Source: a virus. From it: a stretch of 21,175 nucleotides of DNA. The notes under the pieces were generated by a model. That model ran no database searches, was not told the origin of the DNA, and was given only the letters and a program-made list of their open reading frames with translations. Position numbers and translations under genes: made by a program. The DNA lies in IMG/VR virus record IMGVR_UViG_3300025941_000013, positions 1 to 21,175 of that record. One strand, given 5' to 3'. Positions 1-6,260 of the stretch are shown piece by piece (the first letter of the stretch is position 1; each line of letters begins with the position of its first letter).

Positions 1-29
1 CGAGCTGGGCGTGGCAGTGGGGACAGCGC
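1..29. repeat. Left copy of the 29-bp terminal direct repeat
   Basis: The first 29 bases are repeated exactly as the last 29 bases of the window. The same minus-strand gene continues through both copies without a break. This is the signature of a circular or circularly assembled molecule. The short length fits an assembler overlap better than a biological terminal redundancy, though the sequence alone cannot settle that. Confidence 0.9.
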
Positions 30-220
30 GCCTCGCGGCGCTGGGCGGCGCGGGCCTGAGCGGTCAGGCTGTTCAGCCACAGCTGGCAGTTGCGCAGCGC
101 GACCACCGCGGCGCGGTCGTCGGCGCTGCTGGCGGCGCGGGCCAGGCCGGTCAGCAGCGCGCCGACCTGGGCGGTGGTCAGCCGGACGGCGGGCACCGGG
201 GTGCGGTCGATGGGCGTCAC
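1..220 (-). CDS. Small early protein with CPHC motif, N-terminal part (gene crosses the joint)
   Basis: This is the 5' part of an approximately 99-residue protein whose 3' part lies at 21094-21175. It starts at GTG (220-218), and that GTG overlaps the TGA of the ORF above it as GTGA. The visible protein is helical and Ala/Arg rich (TTAQVGALLTGLARAA and NCQLWLNSLTAQ are legible). Close to the joint it carries CPHCH, half of a zinc-ribbon-like knuckle, and it ends LLDVLAVEL. The second cysteine pair needed for a full ribbon is missing, so zinc binding is only a possibility. It belongs to the early minus-strand operon between integrase and the replication genes. I do not recognise the family. 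Confidence 0.75.
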   Translation of the reverse strand, partial: MTPIDRTPVPAVRLTTAQVGALLTGLARAASSADDRAAVVALRNCQLWLNSLTAQARAAQRREARCPHCHAQL

Positions 221-471
221 AGCGGCCGCCGCGTTGACACAGGACTGACACGCAGGCACCCGCAGACACCCGCAGGGCGCCGCAGGGTGGCGCGGCCTAG
301 ACCACGCGAACCCGCATGGTTACGCGGAATCGTGCTGACGGCCGCAGACACGCGCGGGGCCGTTTCGGTGTCTGACACCGAAACGCGAACGGCGCGATCC
401 CCGATGGATACAGGGATCGCGCCGTTGGCCGCGGTCAGCGTTGACACAGAGTTGACACGGGCGCCCGTCAC
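217..471 (-). CDS. Marginal 84-aa ORF overlapping a palindrome-rich segment
   Basis: The reading frame starts with a GTG that overlaps the TGA of the gene above (GTGA) and ends with a TGA that overlaps the GTG of the gene below (GTGA). It therefore fits exactly into the chain of overlapping genes. Against it being a gene, its third positions are much less GC-biased than its neighbours, it has no recognisable domain, and it contains a 25-bp palindrome, a 14-bp stem and tandem TGACAC repeats. The protein would be Ser/Thr/Val/Arg rich (for example VRVSVSDTETAPRVSAA). Either it is a real small gene that hosts regulatory DNA, or it is a cis-acting region open by chance. I lean slightly towards the second. 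Confidence 0.35.
   Translation of the reverse strand: MTGARVNSVSTLTAANGAIPVSIGDRAVRVSVSDTETAPRVSAAVSTIPRNHAGSRGLGRATLRRPAGVCGCLRVSPVSTRRPL
361..385. repeat. Perfect 25-bp palindrome
   Basis: Two 12-bp arms, CGTTTCGGTGTC and GACACCGAAACG, are separated by a single T. The spacer is too short for a transcription hairpin, so this looks like a binding site for a dimeric protein. The centre contains GTGTC/GACAC, the same element as in the flanking TGACAC tandem repeats. Confidence 0.85.
388..426. repeat. Perfect 14-bp stem with 11-nt loop
   Basis: The arms AACGGCGCGATCCC (388-401) and GGGATCGCGCCGTT (413-426) are exact reverse complements around an 11-nt loop. Neither strand has a T tract behind the stem, so a classical intrinsic terminator is unlikely, although GC-rich actinobacterial terminators often lack one. 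A cruciform, an RNA structure or part of an attachment site are alternatives. Confidence 0.8.
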
Positions 472-644
472 GGCGCGTCCTCCATGTCGGCCGGGTCGGG
501 CGCCACGCCACCGATCAGCGCGTCCAGGATCCGCAGCGCGGTGTCCAGGTGCGGCTGGTCGGTGATCGTGCTGCGCGCCGTGTCGATCAGGTCGGCGGCG
601 CGCAGCACGGCGTCGTGCCAGGGGTTGAGATCCGGGCGGCTCAC
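468..644 (-). CDS. 58-aa early protein of unknown function
   Basis: The GTG start overlaps the TGA stop of integrase as GTGA, so translation is probably coupled. The product is a compact acidic helical protein, beginning MSRPDLNPWHDAVLRAADL and ending in DMEDAP. It has no cysteines, membrane segment or recognisable motif. Codon third positions are strongly GC biased, which supports it as a real gene despite its size. It may act with integrase or in early control, but that rests on position only. Confidence 0.7.
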   Translation of the reverse strand: MSRPDLNPWHDAVLRAADLIDTARSTITDQPHLDTALRILDALIGGVAPDPADMEDAP

Positions 645-1834
645 CGGGTAGCCTCCTCAGCGGTGGCGGCCGGAATCGTGTCGGTGACGGTCGCCACCTC
701 TGCCGCCGCGACCGCCACCAGCTCGCGCTGCGCCCGCGCCAGGCGGCTGCCCTTGTCGTAGATCGACCGGATCAGCTTGGCGTCAGCGTGGCCGACCCGC
801 AGCGCGCAGGTCTCCTCGCTGATGCCACGGTCGCGCATGATCGTGACGGCGGTGGCGCGCAGGTCGTGCGAGGTGAGATCGTCGCGCCCGGCCGCCTTGA
901 GCGCGGGCCGCCACACGTGCCGGTCGTAGTAGCTGTTCGCGACGCGGCCGTGGATCATCGGCCAGGCCGAGCCGTCCGGCATCGGCCACACCAGCTCCGA
1001 CTCGGCCGGGGTGCCGGGCAGGTGCGAGGTGGCGGTGGCGCCCGCCACGCGCAGGGTCGCCAGCTGCTCGGTCAGCAGCGCGATCTCCTCGGGCAGCAGC
1101 GGGATGACCTTGGCGCCGATCCGCTTGCCGGACTTGTGCGCGGCGGGCGGGATCGTGATGGTGCCCGCGGCCAGGTCGATCCAGTCGCGGCGCAGCTGCA
1201 GCAGCTCGCCGTACCGGCAGCCGACCATGCCCTGTAGCAGCAGCATGCGGGCGTAGCGGGCCGGGGCGCCGAGCGCGAACGCATCGCGCTGCTCGGGCGT
1301 CAGCGCCACCCGCTCGCGGGTCTCCCACACCGGCGTCGGCAGCTCCAGCAGCGCGGCGGGCACGCGGGCGCCGTCGGCCTGGGCGGCGCGCAGCACGGCC
1401 TCCAGCCCGATCCGCTCGTCATTCGCGGACTTGGGATGCTTGGCGGCGCGCTCCAGGTGGGCGGTGCGGATCTTGGCGACCGGCAGCAGGTGCACCGGGG
1501 TGCCCGCGTGCGGCCCGTCGATCAGCGGCCGCAGGATCCGGCGCCACCACTCCAGGCCGCCCTCGGTCAGCCCGGCGATGGCCTTGGCGGCCAGCACCTC
1601 GCGGGCCATGTCGCCGAGGGTCACGAACCGGGCGCCGTCGTGCGGGCCTTCGCCGCGCTTGCGGATCGCGCGCAGCTCCGAGGCGCGGGCGTTGGCCACG
1701 TCCAGGTCGCTGTGCCACTCGGTGTAGATCGTGGCCATGCCCGGGAACCGGAGGCGCACCCGGTACTGGGTGCCGGGGCCGCCGGGCTGGTCAACGTGCT
1801 GGGCGAACGTGCGGGTGGCGGTGGTGTCGGTCAC
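641..1834 (-). CDS. int: Tyrosine-family integrase
   Basis: A 397-aa site-specific recombinase that would carry out phage integration and excision by a covalent 3'-phosphotyrosine intermediate. The catalytic set is complete: R207 in GCRYGELLQL, a likely Lys at 234-237 (HKSGKR), H323 and R326 in SHDLRATAVT, H349 in VGHAD, and the nucleophile Y359 in SIYDKG. The N-terminal 60 residues (YRVRLRFPG, TEWHSDLDVANARASEL) resemble an arm-type DNA-binding domain, and residues 70-165 resemble a core-binding SAM-like domain. It starts at GTG with AGGAG six bases upstream. It lies directly after the excisionase-like gene and overlaps the next gene by GTGA. Its presence makes the phage temperate. Length is normal for actinophage integrases. 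Confidence 0.95.
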   Translation of the reverse strand: MTDTTATRTFAQHVDQPGGPGTQYRVRLRFPGMATIYTEWHSDLDVANARASELRAIRKRGEGPHDGARFVTLGDMAREVLAAKAIAGLTEGGLEWWRRILRPLIDGPHAGTPVHLLPVAKIRTAHLERAAKHPKSANDERIGLEAVLRAAQADGARVPAALLELPTPVWETRERVALTPEQRDAFALGAPARYARMLLLQGMVGCRYGELLQLRRDWIDLAAGTITIPPAAHKSGKRIGAKVIPLLPEEIALLTEQLATLRVAGATATSHLPGTPAESELVWPMPDGSAWPMIHGRVANSYYDRHVWRPALKAAGRDDLTSHDLRATAVTIMRDRGISEETCALRVGHADAKLIRSIYDKGSRLARAQRELVAVAAAEVATVTDTIPAATAEEATR

Positions 1835-1903
1835 CGTCTACTCCTGGTGTCGGTGCGGGCGATCATCGCCCGGCACACCCATGGTAACACAGTTTCCACG
1901 CGC

Positions 1904-2128
1904 CTAGTGGGTGTTGTGCCGGACGCGGCGCAGGTACTCCGTCCAGTTCACCCACCGGACGTGGGCCGAGATCGTGACCACGGGCAGCAGCCCGCGCTTG
2001 CCCCAGTCCTGCATCGTGCGCTCGGATCGGGCGTCGCCATTCTGCTTGGGGATCCGCCGTCCGGCCTCGGCGAACGTGATCAGCTCGTCGCCGGTCTCGG
2101 TCAGGTGCTCGTGCTCGCTCACAGCCAT
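1904..2128 (-). CDS. xis: Excisionase-like MerR/AlpA DNA-binding protein
   Basis: A 74-aa protein with a winged-helix MerR/AlpA-like fold: ITFAEAGRRIP, then RSERTMQDWGKRGLLP (helix-turn-helix with its recognition helix), then VRWVNWTEYLRRV. This architecture is typical of recombination directionality factors and of small transcription activators. Its position immediately before integrase in the same direction supports excisionase. The ATG at 2128 lies exactly 7 nt after a TAGGTT -10-like hexamer, which predicts a leaderless mRNA. A GTG two codons further in (2122) has GGGGG seven bases before it and could be an alternative start if the transcript begins further upstream. It heads the early operon. 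Confidence 0.8.
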   Translation of the reverse strand: MAVSEHEHLTETGDELITFAEAGRRIPKQNGDARSERTMQDWGKRGLLPVVTISAHVRWVNWTEYLRRVRHNTH

Positions 2129-2135
2129 GCCCCCG

Positions 2136-2164
2136 AACCTAGCGCCGCCCGATCGACCCGCCAA
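2136..2164 (-). promoter_or_regulatory. Leaderless promoter of the xis-int early operon
   Basis: On the minus strand TTGGCG (2164-2159) is followed by a 17-base spacer and TAGGTT (2141-2136), then exactly seven bases to the ATG of the excisionase-like gene. A start of transcription at the A of ATG would fit. A repeated GGTTGGC overlaps and precedes the -35. The hexamers match the sigma-70/HrdB-type consensus moderately well. Confidence 0.5.
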
Positions 2165-2196
2165 CCGGGCCAACCTGCGCGTAGGTGCGGCAGCCT

Positions 2197-2281
2197 GCGG
2201 CCGTCTGCGCGACCGCTGCGCATGCTCGCGCATCCCCGCGGATCCCCGCGCATCGGCGCGCATCCCCGCGGCTGTCTGCGC
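2197..2281. repeat. Phased short repeats upstream of xis
   Basis: ATCCCCGCG occurs at 2232, 2242 and 2262, spaced 10 and 20 bases and so on one face of the helix. The 14-mer GCGCATCCCCGCGG occurs at 2228 and 2258. A second 14-mer, GCGGCYGTCTGCGC, occurs at 2197 and 2268 and brackets the cluster. Such arrays are usual for regulator or recombination-protein binding. They lie about 70-150 bases upstream of the xis start. Confidence 0.55.
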
Positions 2282-2459
2282 AAGCAAGGAAAAGTTCGCA
2301 TTTTGCGGCGATTTCGAGGCAAGGGCACCCCCCGAGGCGACGCGGGCCACTGACAACGGCAGCCCTGTTCCAGACCTGTCCACGGTGCCCTCGCAGGCGA
2401 CACCGCCTCCCCGGGGTGCCGCACCCGGCTCGCCCGCGAATCCTGCAGGATAGCAGCAA

Positions 2460-2476
2460 TGGAAGGCTGCCTTCCA
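2460..2476 (-). terminator. Possible terminator of the tail operon
   Basis: The arms TGGAAGG and CCTTCCA are separated by three bases, about 30 bases downstream of the last tail-operon stop codon. On the minus strand the stem is followed by TTGCTGC, which is only weakly U-rich. The position is right for a terminator, but the stem is short. Confidence 0.35.
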
Positions 2477-2508
2477 GGGGCGCAGGCCGTACGTGGGCGG
2501 GGGTGCAG

Positions 2509-2802
2509 CTACCCGGACGACGTGCCGGGCGCGAGCAGCGCCTGAACCTCGCTCAGGATCATGCCGTCCGTAATCACGCCCGGGTCAGCGCCCGGATCCT
2601 CCACGTCGGCCGCCTCGGCGCTCGCCCAGGCGTCAGCCCAGCCGGGCGCCGCGCACAGCACCCAGCGGTGGACGCCCGCCCAGGACTCGGGCTGGTCGGG
2701 GATCAGCTCCGCACCGGCGTGCGCCTCGCTGGCAGCGGCCGCCGTGATCCGCCGCGACAGCGACTCGCTGGCGGCCATGTTCGCGATCTCCAGGTAGGCC
2801 AC
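2509..2802 (-). CDS. 97-aa protein at the end of the tail operon
   Basis: The last gene of the structural block. It starts at GTG (MAYLEIANMAASESL) with GAGAGGAG just upstream. The product is acidic and Ala-rich, with DGMILSEVQALLAPG near the C-terminus and one Trp-rich stretch (WAGVHRWVL). It has no signal peptide or membrane segment. Position next to the tail-tip gene suggests a minor tail or tail-associated protein, but I do not recognise the family. It could also be a tip chaperone. Confidence 0.7.
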   Translation of the reverse strand: MAYLEIANMAASESLSRRITAAAASEAHAGAELIPDQPESWAGVHRWVLCAAPGWADAWASAEAADVEDPGADPGVITDGMILSEVQALLAPGTSSG

Positions 2803-2814
2803 GGTCGTCTCCTC

Positions 2815-3669
2815 TCAGACCCGCCAGCACAGCGCGTGGACGGTGAACGTCAGCACCACCGAGGTGTTCAGCGTCAGCGTGCCCGAGGTGGTGGCGGAGA
2901 TCTTCCAGCTGCTGAACTGCAGGTTCGCGGCGCTCGTCCACCGCACGAACGTGCCGAAGTTGCGGCCGGGCGGCGCGGCCGCGTCCCAGCCCGCGTGGCC
3001 GACGCCGTGAATGATCCCGTCCACGCCGAGGTCGGCGGCGGTGATGTTGACCAGGCCCGATGCGTCGGTGGTGCGGGAGAAGGACTGCATCACGTAGGTC
3101 TCCCAGCGCCCGCCGGGCGCGGCCACGCCGGGCGGGGTGTACGTGAACGCGGCTGCCCGGTAGGTGTACGTGCGGCCGTCGTCCAGCGTCACCGCCTGGG
3201 TGCCGTCGGCCGGGGCCGGGTGCAGCAGCTTCAGGGTGGCGTAGTTGGGCGCCGCGATGTGCTGGCCGGGCCGCGACCGCAGCCGCCGGTCGGTGAGCGC
3301 GCCCGCGGTCATGCTGGCGATCGCCAGCTCCCAGGTGGCGTCGGTCTGCGTCGGCACCGTCACCGCGTCGCGGTACAGCAGCTCGGCGCGGTTGTCCGCC
3401 GGGGTGAACCTGACCACCAGCAGCCCGTTGGCGGTGGCGGGCACGCCCACGCCCGGCGTCAGCTCGGCGTAGTGGCCGTCCACCCAGCAGGCGCCCTGGG
3501 CCACGTTGATCGTCGGGCCTGCCACCAGCGACGGCTGCAGCGAGGTGGGGCCGTAGAACGCCTCCTCCACGCCGGACGGCACCCACAGCCGTCCCATCCG
3601 GCGCCACCGCGCCTCGCTGGAGACCGAGCCGCCTGCACCATCGGTCGGCCACACGTTCAGATCAGCCAT
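2815..3669 (-). CDS. Tail-tip / receptor-binding-region protein
   Basis: A 284-aa protein. The N-terminal part (SSEARWRRMGRLWVPSGV, then GACWVDGHYAEL) resembles the conserved N-terminal module of actinophage minor tail or baseplate-tip proteins, which attach to the tail tip. The C-terminal half is rich in beta-strand-like Thr/Ser/Gly sequence (ITAADLGVDG, NFGTFVRWTSAANLQF, SGTLTLNTSVVLTFTVHAL), as in receptor-binding heads. ATG start with GAAAGGG eight bases upstream. It lies directly downstream of the Gp37-like tail gene, where host-recognition proteins are usually encoded. The receptor-binding role is inferred from position and composition. Confidence 0.75.
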   Translation of the reverse strand: MADLNVWPTDGAGGSVSSEARWRRMGRLWVPSGVEEAFYGPTSLQPSLVAGPTINVAQGACWVDGHYAELTPGVGVPATANGLLVVRFTPADNRAELLYRDAVTVPTQTDATWELAIASMTAGALTDRRLRSRPGQHIAAPNYATLKLLHPAPADGTQAVTLDDGRTYTYRAAAFTYTPPGVAAPGGRWETYVMQSFSRTTDASGLVNITAADLGVDGIIHGVGHAGWDAAAPPGRNFGTFVRWTSAANLQFSSWKISATTSGTLTLNTSVVLTFTVHALCWRV

Positions 3670-3672
3670 CGG

Positions 3673-4794
3673 TTACACCCTTTCCAGTTGCCGGACGCGG
3701 CGGGCGGTGGCGTTCAGGCGCCGCCACTGGGCCAGGTTGACGCTGGCGCCGCCCAGCGCCGGGGTCACGATCGGCGGTGCGTTCGGCTCCAGCTTGATCT
3801 CGGCTTCGGCGATCACGTCCTGGTAGCTGACGCCGCCGACGTGCACCACCGCCAGGTCGCCCACGTTCCAGTCCACCAGGAACTGCTGCCCGTCGGTGTC
3901 GAGCGCGGCCATGGTCACCACCGGCGGCCGCCGGGCGTCGGCCAGCGCCTCGCTGGCGGCCTGGTCAAGCGTCGCCGGGTCGGTGGTGTCGCGGCGATCG
4001 ATGAACGTCTCCAGGCGGCCCCAGGCGAGCTGCCCAGCGCCGTCCGACAGCTCGCGGATCACCCGCGCGGTGCCCTCGCCGCCGCCGCCCACGTAGGTGT
4101 AGGTGGCCTCGCTGGCCTCGATCACGCCCTCCCAGCCGCCGAGCGTGCCGAGATCGACGCTGAACACCGCCCGGCCGTGCGGCTGGTAGACGGAGAACTG
4201 GAGATCGCGGCAGGCGATCCCGACGCCCGCCGCGTTCGCGATCGACCGCACGAACTCCAGCAGGTTGTCGTAGCGGGCCTGGACGGTGACGGTGGGGCCG
4301 AACGCGGCCGGTGGCAGCACCAGCAGGCCCGGCACCTGCCGCGCGAACACCGCCGACGGCCCGGCGTTGCGGTCGACGTAGCCGGAGATCACCGAGCTGG
4401 CGGCGCCGCTGCGCTGGTCGTAGGCGGTGGTGCTGTACGGCGGCGCGGCGGTGCCCGGCTGCGGGTGCGCCAGGCGGCGGCGCAGCCACACCAGGTCGTC
4501 CACGGCGGTCACCACCAGGGTCTCCGACCCGTCGGTGCCGGAGGTGCGTTCGAACCGCGTCACCGGCCCTGACCGCACGGTCATGTTGACGCCGATGTTC
4601 GCGGCCACCCGCAGCCGCGGCCGGGCAGCGGCGAGGAGGAGCTGCGCGACCGCGCTGGTGGCGGGCAAGGTCAGCTCCATGGTGGACACGTCGTTGTAGC
4701 GGGCGATCATCGTGGCCCGTTCGAACGTGTCGATCTCGCCCAGCGGCACGTCCCAGTCGAGCGCGTAGATCGTGAACGTCAGGCGGCCAGCCAC
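3673..4794 (-). CDS. Gp37-like tail protein (Tal position)
   Basis: A 373-aa protein matching the Siphovirus ReqiPepy6 Gp37-like family in character. It opens LTFTIYALDWDVPLGEIDTF, then ARYNDVSTMELTLP, the start of a gp27-like hub domain. The rest is beta-rich and ends in a basic helical tail (WRRLNATARRVRQLERV). Such proteins form the hub under the distal tail ring and are tail-associated. GTG start with GGAGG five bases upstream. It overlaps the end of the Dit-like gene by 16 bases, so the two are probably coupled. Length is normal for the family. No lysozyme or peptidase domain is visible. Confidence 0.8.
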   Translation of the reverse strand: MAGRLTFTIYALDWDVPLGEIDTFERATMIARYNDVSTMELTLPATSAVAQLLLAAARPRLRVAANIGVNMTVRSGPVTRFERTSGTDGSETLVVTAVDDLVWLRRRLAHPQPGTAAPPYSTTAYDQRSGAASSVISGYVDRNAGPSAVFARQVPGLLVLPPAAFGPTVTVQARYDNLLEFVRSIANAAGVGIACRDLQFSVYQPHGRAVFSVDLGTLGGWEGVIEASEATYTYVGGGGEGTARVIRELSDGAGQLAWGRLETFIDRRDTTDPATLDQAASEALADARRPPVVTMAALDTDGQQFLVDWNVGDLAVVHVGGVSYQDVIAEAEIKLEPNAPPIVTPALGGASVNLAQWRRLNATARRVRQLERV

Positions 4795-6260
4795 GCCTGC
4801 CTCCAGGTGAACGTGACCGCGCTGTTCGTGGCGTCGGTGCCGGACATGCCGACGGACACGCGGTTGCCGCCGCCGATCAGCGGCCACAGCTCGCTGTCCA
4901 CCGTCAGCGACGGGTAGGCGTTGGCGCCGTTCAGGATCACGGTCTTGACGCCCGGCCGGGCGTCGATCGTGAGCAGGTCTCCGACGCCCAGCACGGCGTT
5001 GACGGTGAACGCCTGGTCGGTGGTGACGTTGCGCACCACCGGGTTGGTGCCGGGGCCGCGGATCGTCACCACCGGGTAGGCGGGCGCGTCGCCCTCGTTG
5101 GTGACGGTGAACTCGGCGAACGCCGAGCTGGCGCCGAGCACCAGCGGCAGGAACGGGAACCAGGTCGCCAGGGCGGTGCCCTGCTGTACCTGCCGGATCT
5201 GCTCGCTGGCGTCCTGCCAGTACGGCCAGGCGGCGCGGAACAGCAGCGTGCCGGTGTTGACGTTCGGCCGCACCTCCTCCAGCTCGTCCAGGCCCGAGTC
5301 GTAGGCGCAGCGCAGCTGCCGCCCGGGCCAGCGGCCGTCCACCACCGTCAGCGTGCCCTGGCCGCCGAGCGGATCCAGCACCCGCGCCCAGCGGCGCAGC
5401 TCGTCGCGGTCGGTCAGCGAGCCGGGGAACGCGCACGGGATCGCCACGATCCGCTCCAGGTGCGTGGCGCCCAGGAACCGGGATCCGTTGGCGGCGGGCA
5501 CCGGCATCGTGGACAGCTTCACCGGCGGCATCATCCGGCCGCGGGCACCGGCCAGCATCAGGAACGTCACCGCGTCGCCGGACGGCGCCGAGAACCGGAC
5601 GGTCTCGCAGCCCGGCCACGGCTTCCACAGCTCCGATCCGCCGGGCGTCGGCTCGTCCGACACGTACACCACCGCGCCCGCGCCGAAGTTGTCCAGCCGG
5701 TCGCCGGTGTCGAACAGGATGATCCCGGCCTGACTGCCCGTTGGAAAGGTCGTATCCGTGGTCTGCCCGACCAGGTTCCAGACGCCCGTTCCGGCGGGCG
5801 AATGCCACGCCTCGATGGTCGATCCCCACACCCGCAGCCCGATCCGGTCGCCCGCCGCGACCAGCCGCGGGAACGTCGCCAGCGTCACGTACCAGCCGGT
5901 GCCGCCGGGGCCGTAGCGCTGGATCACGAACGTGTCGGTGGACGGCTCCACGAACAGCAGGTACGCGGTCAGCTGCAGGCTGTCGCTCGGGAACCGCACC
6001 CGCGCCCACAGCTCCATGTGCGGCTGCGCCAGCGTCACGGTGGCGTACACCTCCACGTCGTCGCCCGCGAACAGGCCCGTCCAGTAGGCGCTGCAGGGCA
6101 GGCTGGGCGCGAGCAGCTGGCCGGAGACGATCCTGGGCGACACGGCATCGTCGTCGCGCAGGTTGGCCTCCCAGTTGCCGGACACGTCCAGCGCCGTGTC
6201 GGCGCGATCGAACGTGTCCCGGATCGGGGTGGTCGGGAACGGGCCGGGGATCAGCGCCAT
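4779..6260 (-). CDS. Distal tail (Dit-like) protein with N-terminal LamG-like domain
   Basis: A 493-aa protein. Residues about 10-190 (RDTFDRADTALDVSGNW, then alternating strands such as MELWARVRF, FVIQRYG, WYVTLATF, IGLRVWGSTIEAW) look like a laminin-G/concanavalin-type jelly roll, often carbohydrate binding. Residues about 200-493 look like a siphovirus tail-component (Dit) domain, with FLGATHLERIVAIPC, RDELRRWARVLDPLGGQGTLTVVDGRW and a beta-sandwich C-terminus. The Dit ring joins tail tube and hub. The extra N-terminal domain would make it an 'evolved' Dit that touches the cell wall. ATG overlaps the tape measure stop by one base (TGATG), with GGAG nine bases upstream. Confidence 0.8.
   Translation of the reverse strand: MALIPGPFPTTPIRDTFDRADTALDVSGNWEANLRDDDAVSPRIVSGQLLAPSLPCSAYWTGLFAGDDVEVYATVTLAQPHMELWARVRFPSDSLQLTAYLLFVEPSTDTFVIQRYGPGGTGWYVTLATFPRLVAAGDRIGLRVWGSTIEAWHSPAGTGVWNLVGQTTDTTFPTGSQAGIILFDTGDRLDNFGAGAVVYVSDEPTPGGSELWKPWPGCETVRFSAPSGDAVTFLMLAGARGRMMPPVKLSTMPVPAANGSRFLGATHLERIVAIPCAFPGSLTDRDELRRWARVLDPLGGQGTLTVVDGRWPGRQLRCAYDSGLDELEEVRPNVNTGTLLFRAAWPYWQDASEQIRQVQQGTALATWFPFLPLVLGASSAFAEFTVTNEGDAPAYPVVTIRGPGTNPVVRNVTTDQAFTVNAVLGVGDLLTIDARPGVKTVILNGANAYPSLTVDSELWPLIGGGNRVSVGMSGTDATNSAVTFTWRQAWLAA

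Larger units (their letters stand above)
231..459. promoter_or_regulatory. Candidate attP or operator region with tandem TGACAC repeats
   Basis: Two 22-bp direct repeats (231-252 and 438-459, 19 of 22 identical) each hold two TGACAC elements 11 bp apart. They flank 185 bp that contains a 25-bp palindrome (361-385, with TGACAC at its centre) and a 14-bp stem (388-426). Tandem pairs of direct repeats on both sides of a core, next to an integrase gene, resemble the arm-type sites of L5-like and lambda-like attP regions. Repressor operators are the main alternative. No tRNA-like core was identified, so the attP reading is inference. Confidence 0.4.
2129..2508. promoter_or_regulatory. Main non-coding control region, tail operon end to xis
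   Basis: No convincing gene lies in these 380 bases. They hold the end of the tail operon with a small hairpin (2460-2476), a 12-bp palindrome ATCCTGCAGGAT (2440-2451), an unusually AT-rich stretch around 2282-2325 in an otherwise very GC-rich genome, a cluster of short repeats (2197-2281) and the xis promoter (2136-2164). The open frames here lack the third-position GC bias of the real genes. Besides driving the early operon, this is a plausible place for an attachment site or a packaging site, but neither was recognised. Confidence 0.6.

Noticed and set aside
280-345. tRNA-like attachment core near the GGTTCG on the minus strand
   Set aside because: Only a few bases resemble a T-arm; no acceptor or anticodon pairing could be built, so no tRNA or core was called.
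230-460. Paired TTGACA elements as -35 boxes of plus-strand promoters
   Set aside because: No -10 hexamer at a proper distance and no plus-strand gene follow; the regular 11-bp tandem arrangement fits protein-binding repeats better.
231-471. CRISPR-like array from the repeated TGACAC motifs
   Set aside because: The repeats are short, irregularly spaced and partly inverted, with no spacer-repeat periodicity and no cas genes.
2139-2459. Minus-strand open frames across the region above xis
   Set aside because: They are Arg/Gly/Cys rich, lack third-position GC bias and cross repeats and promoter signals; the region is better read as non-coding.
2185-4572. A 795-aa open frame on the plus strand
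   Set aside because: It is antisense to three well-supported tail genes, has no domain signs, and its openness follows from the strong GC third-position bias of the minus-strand genes.
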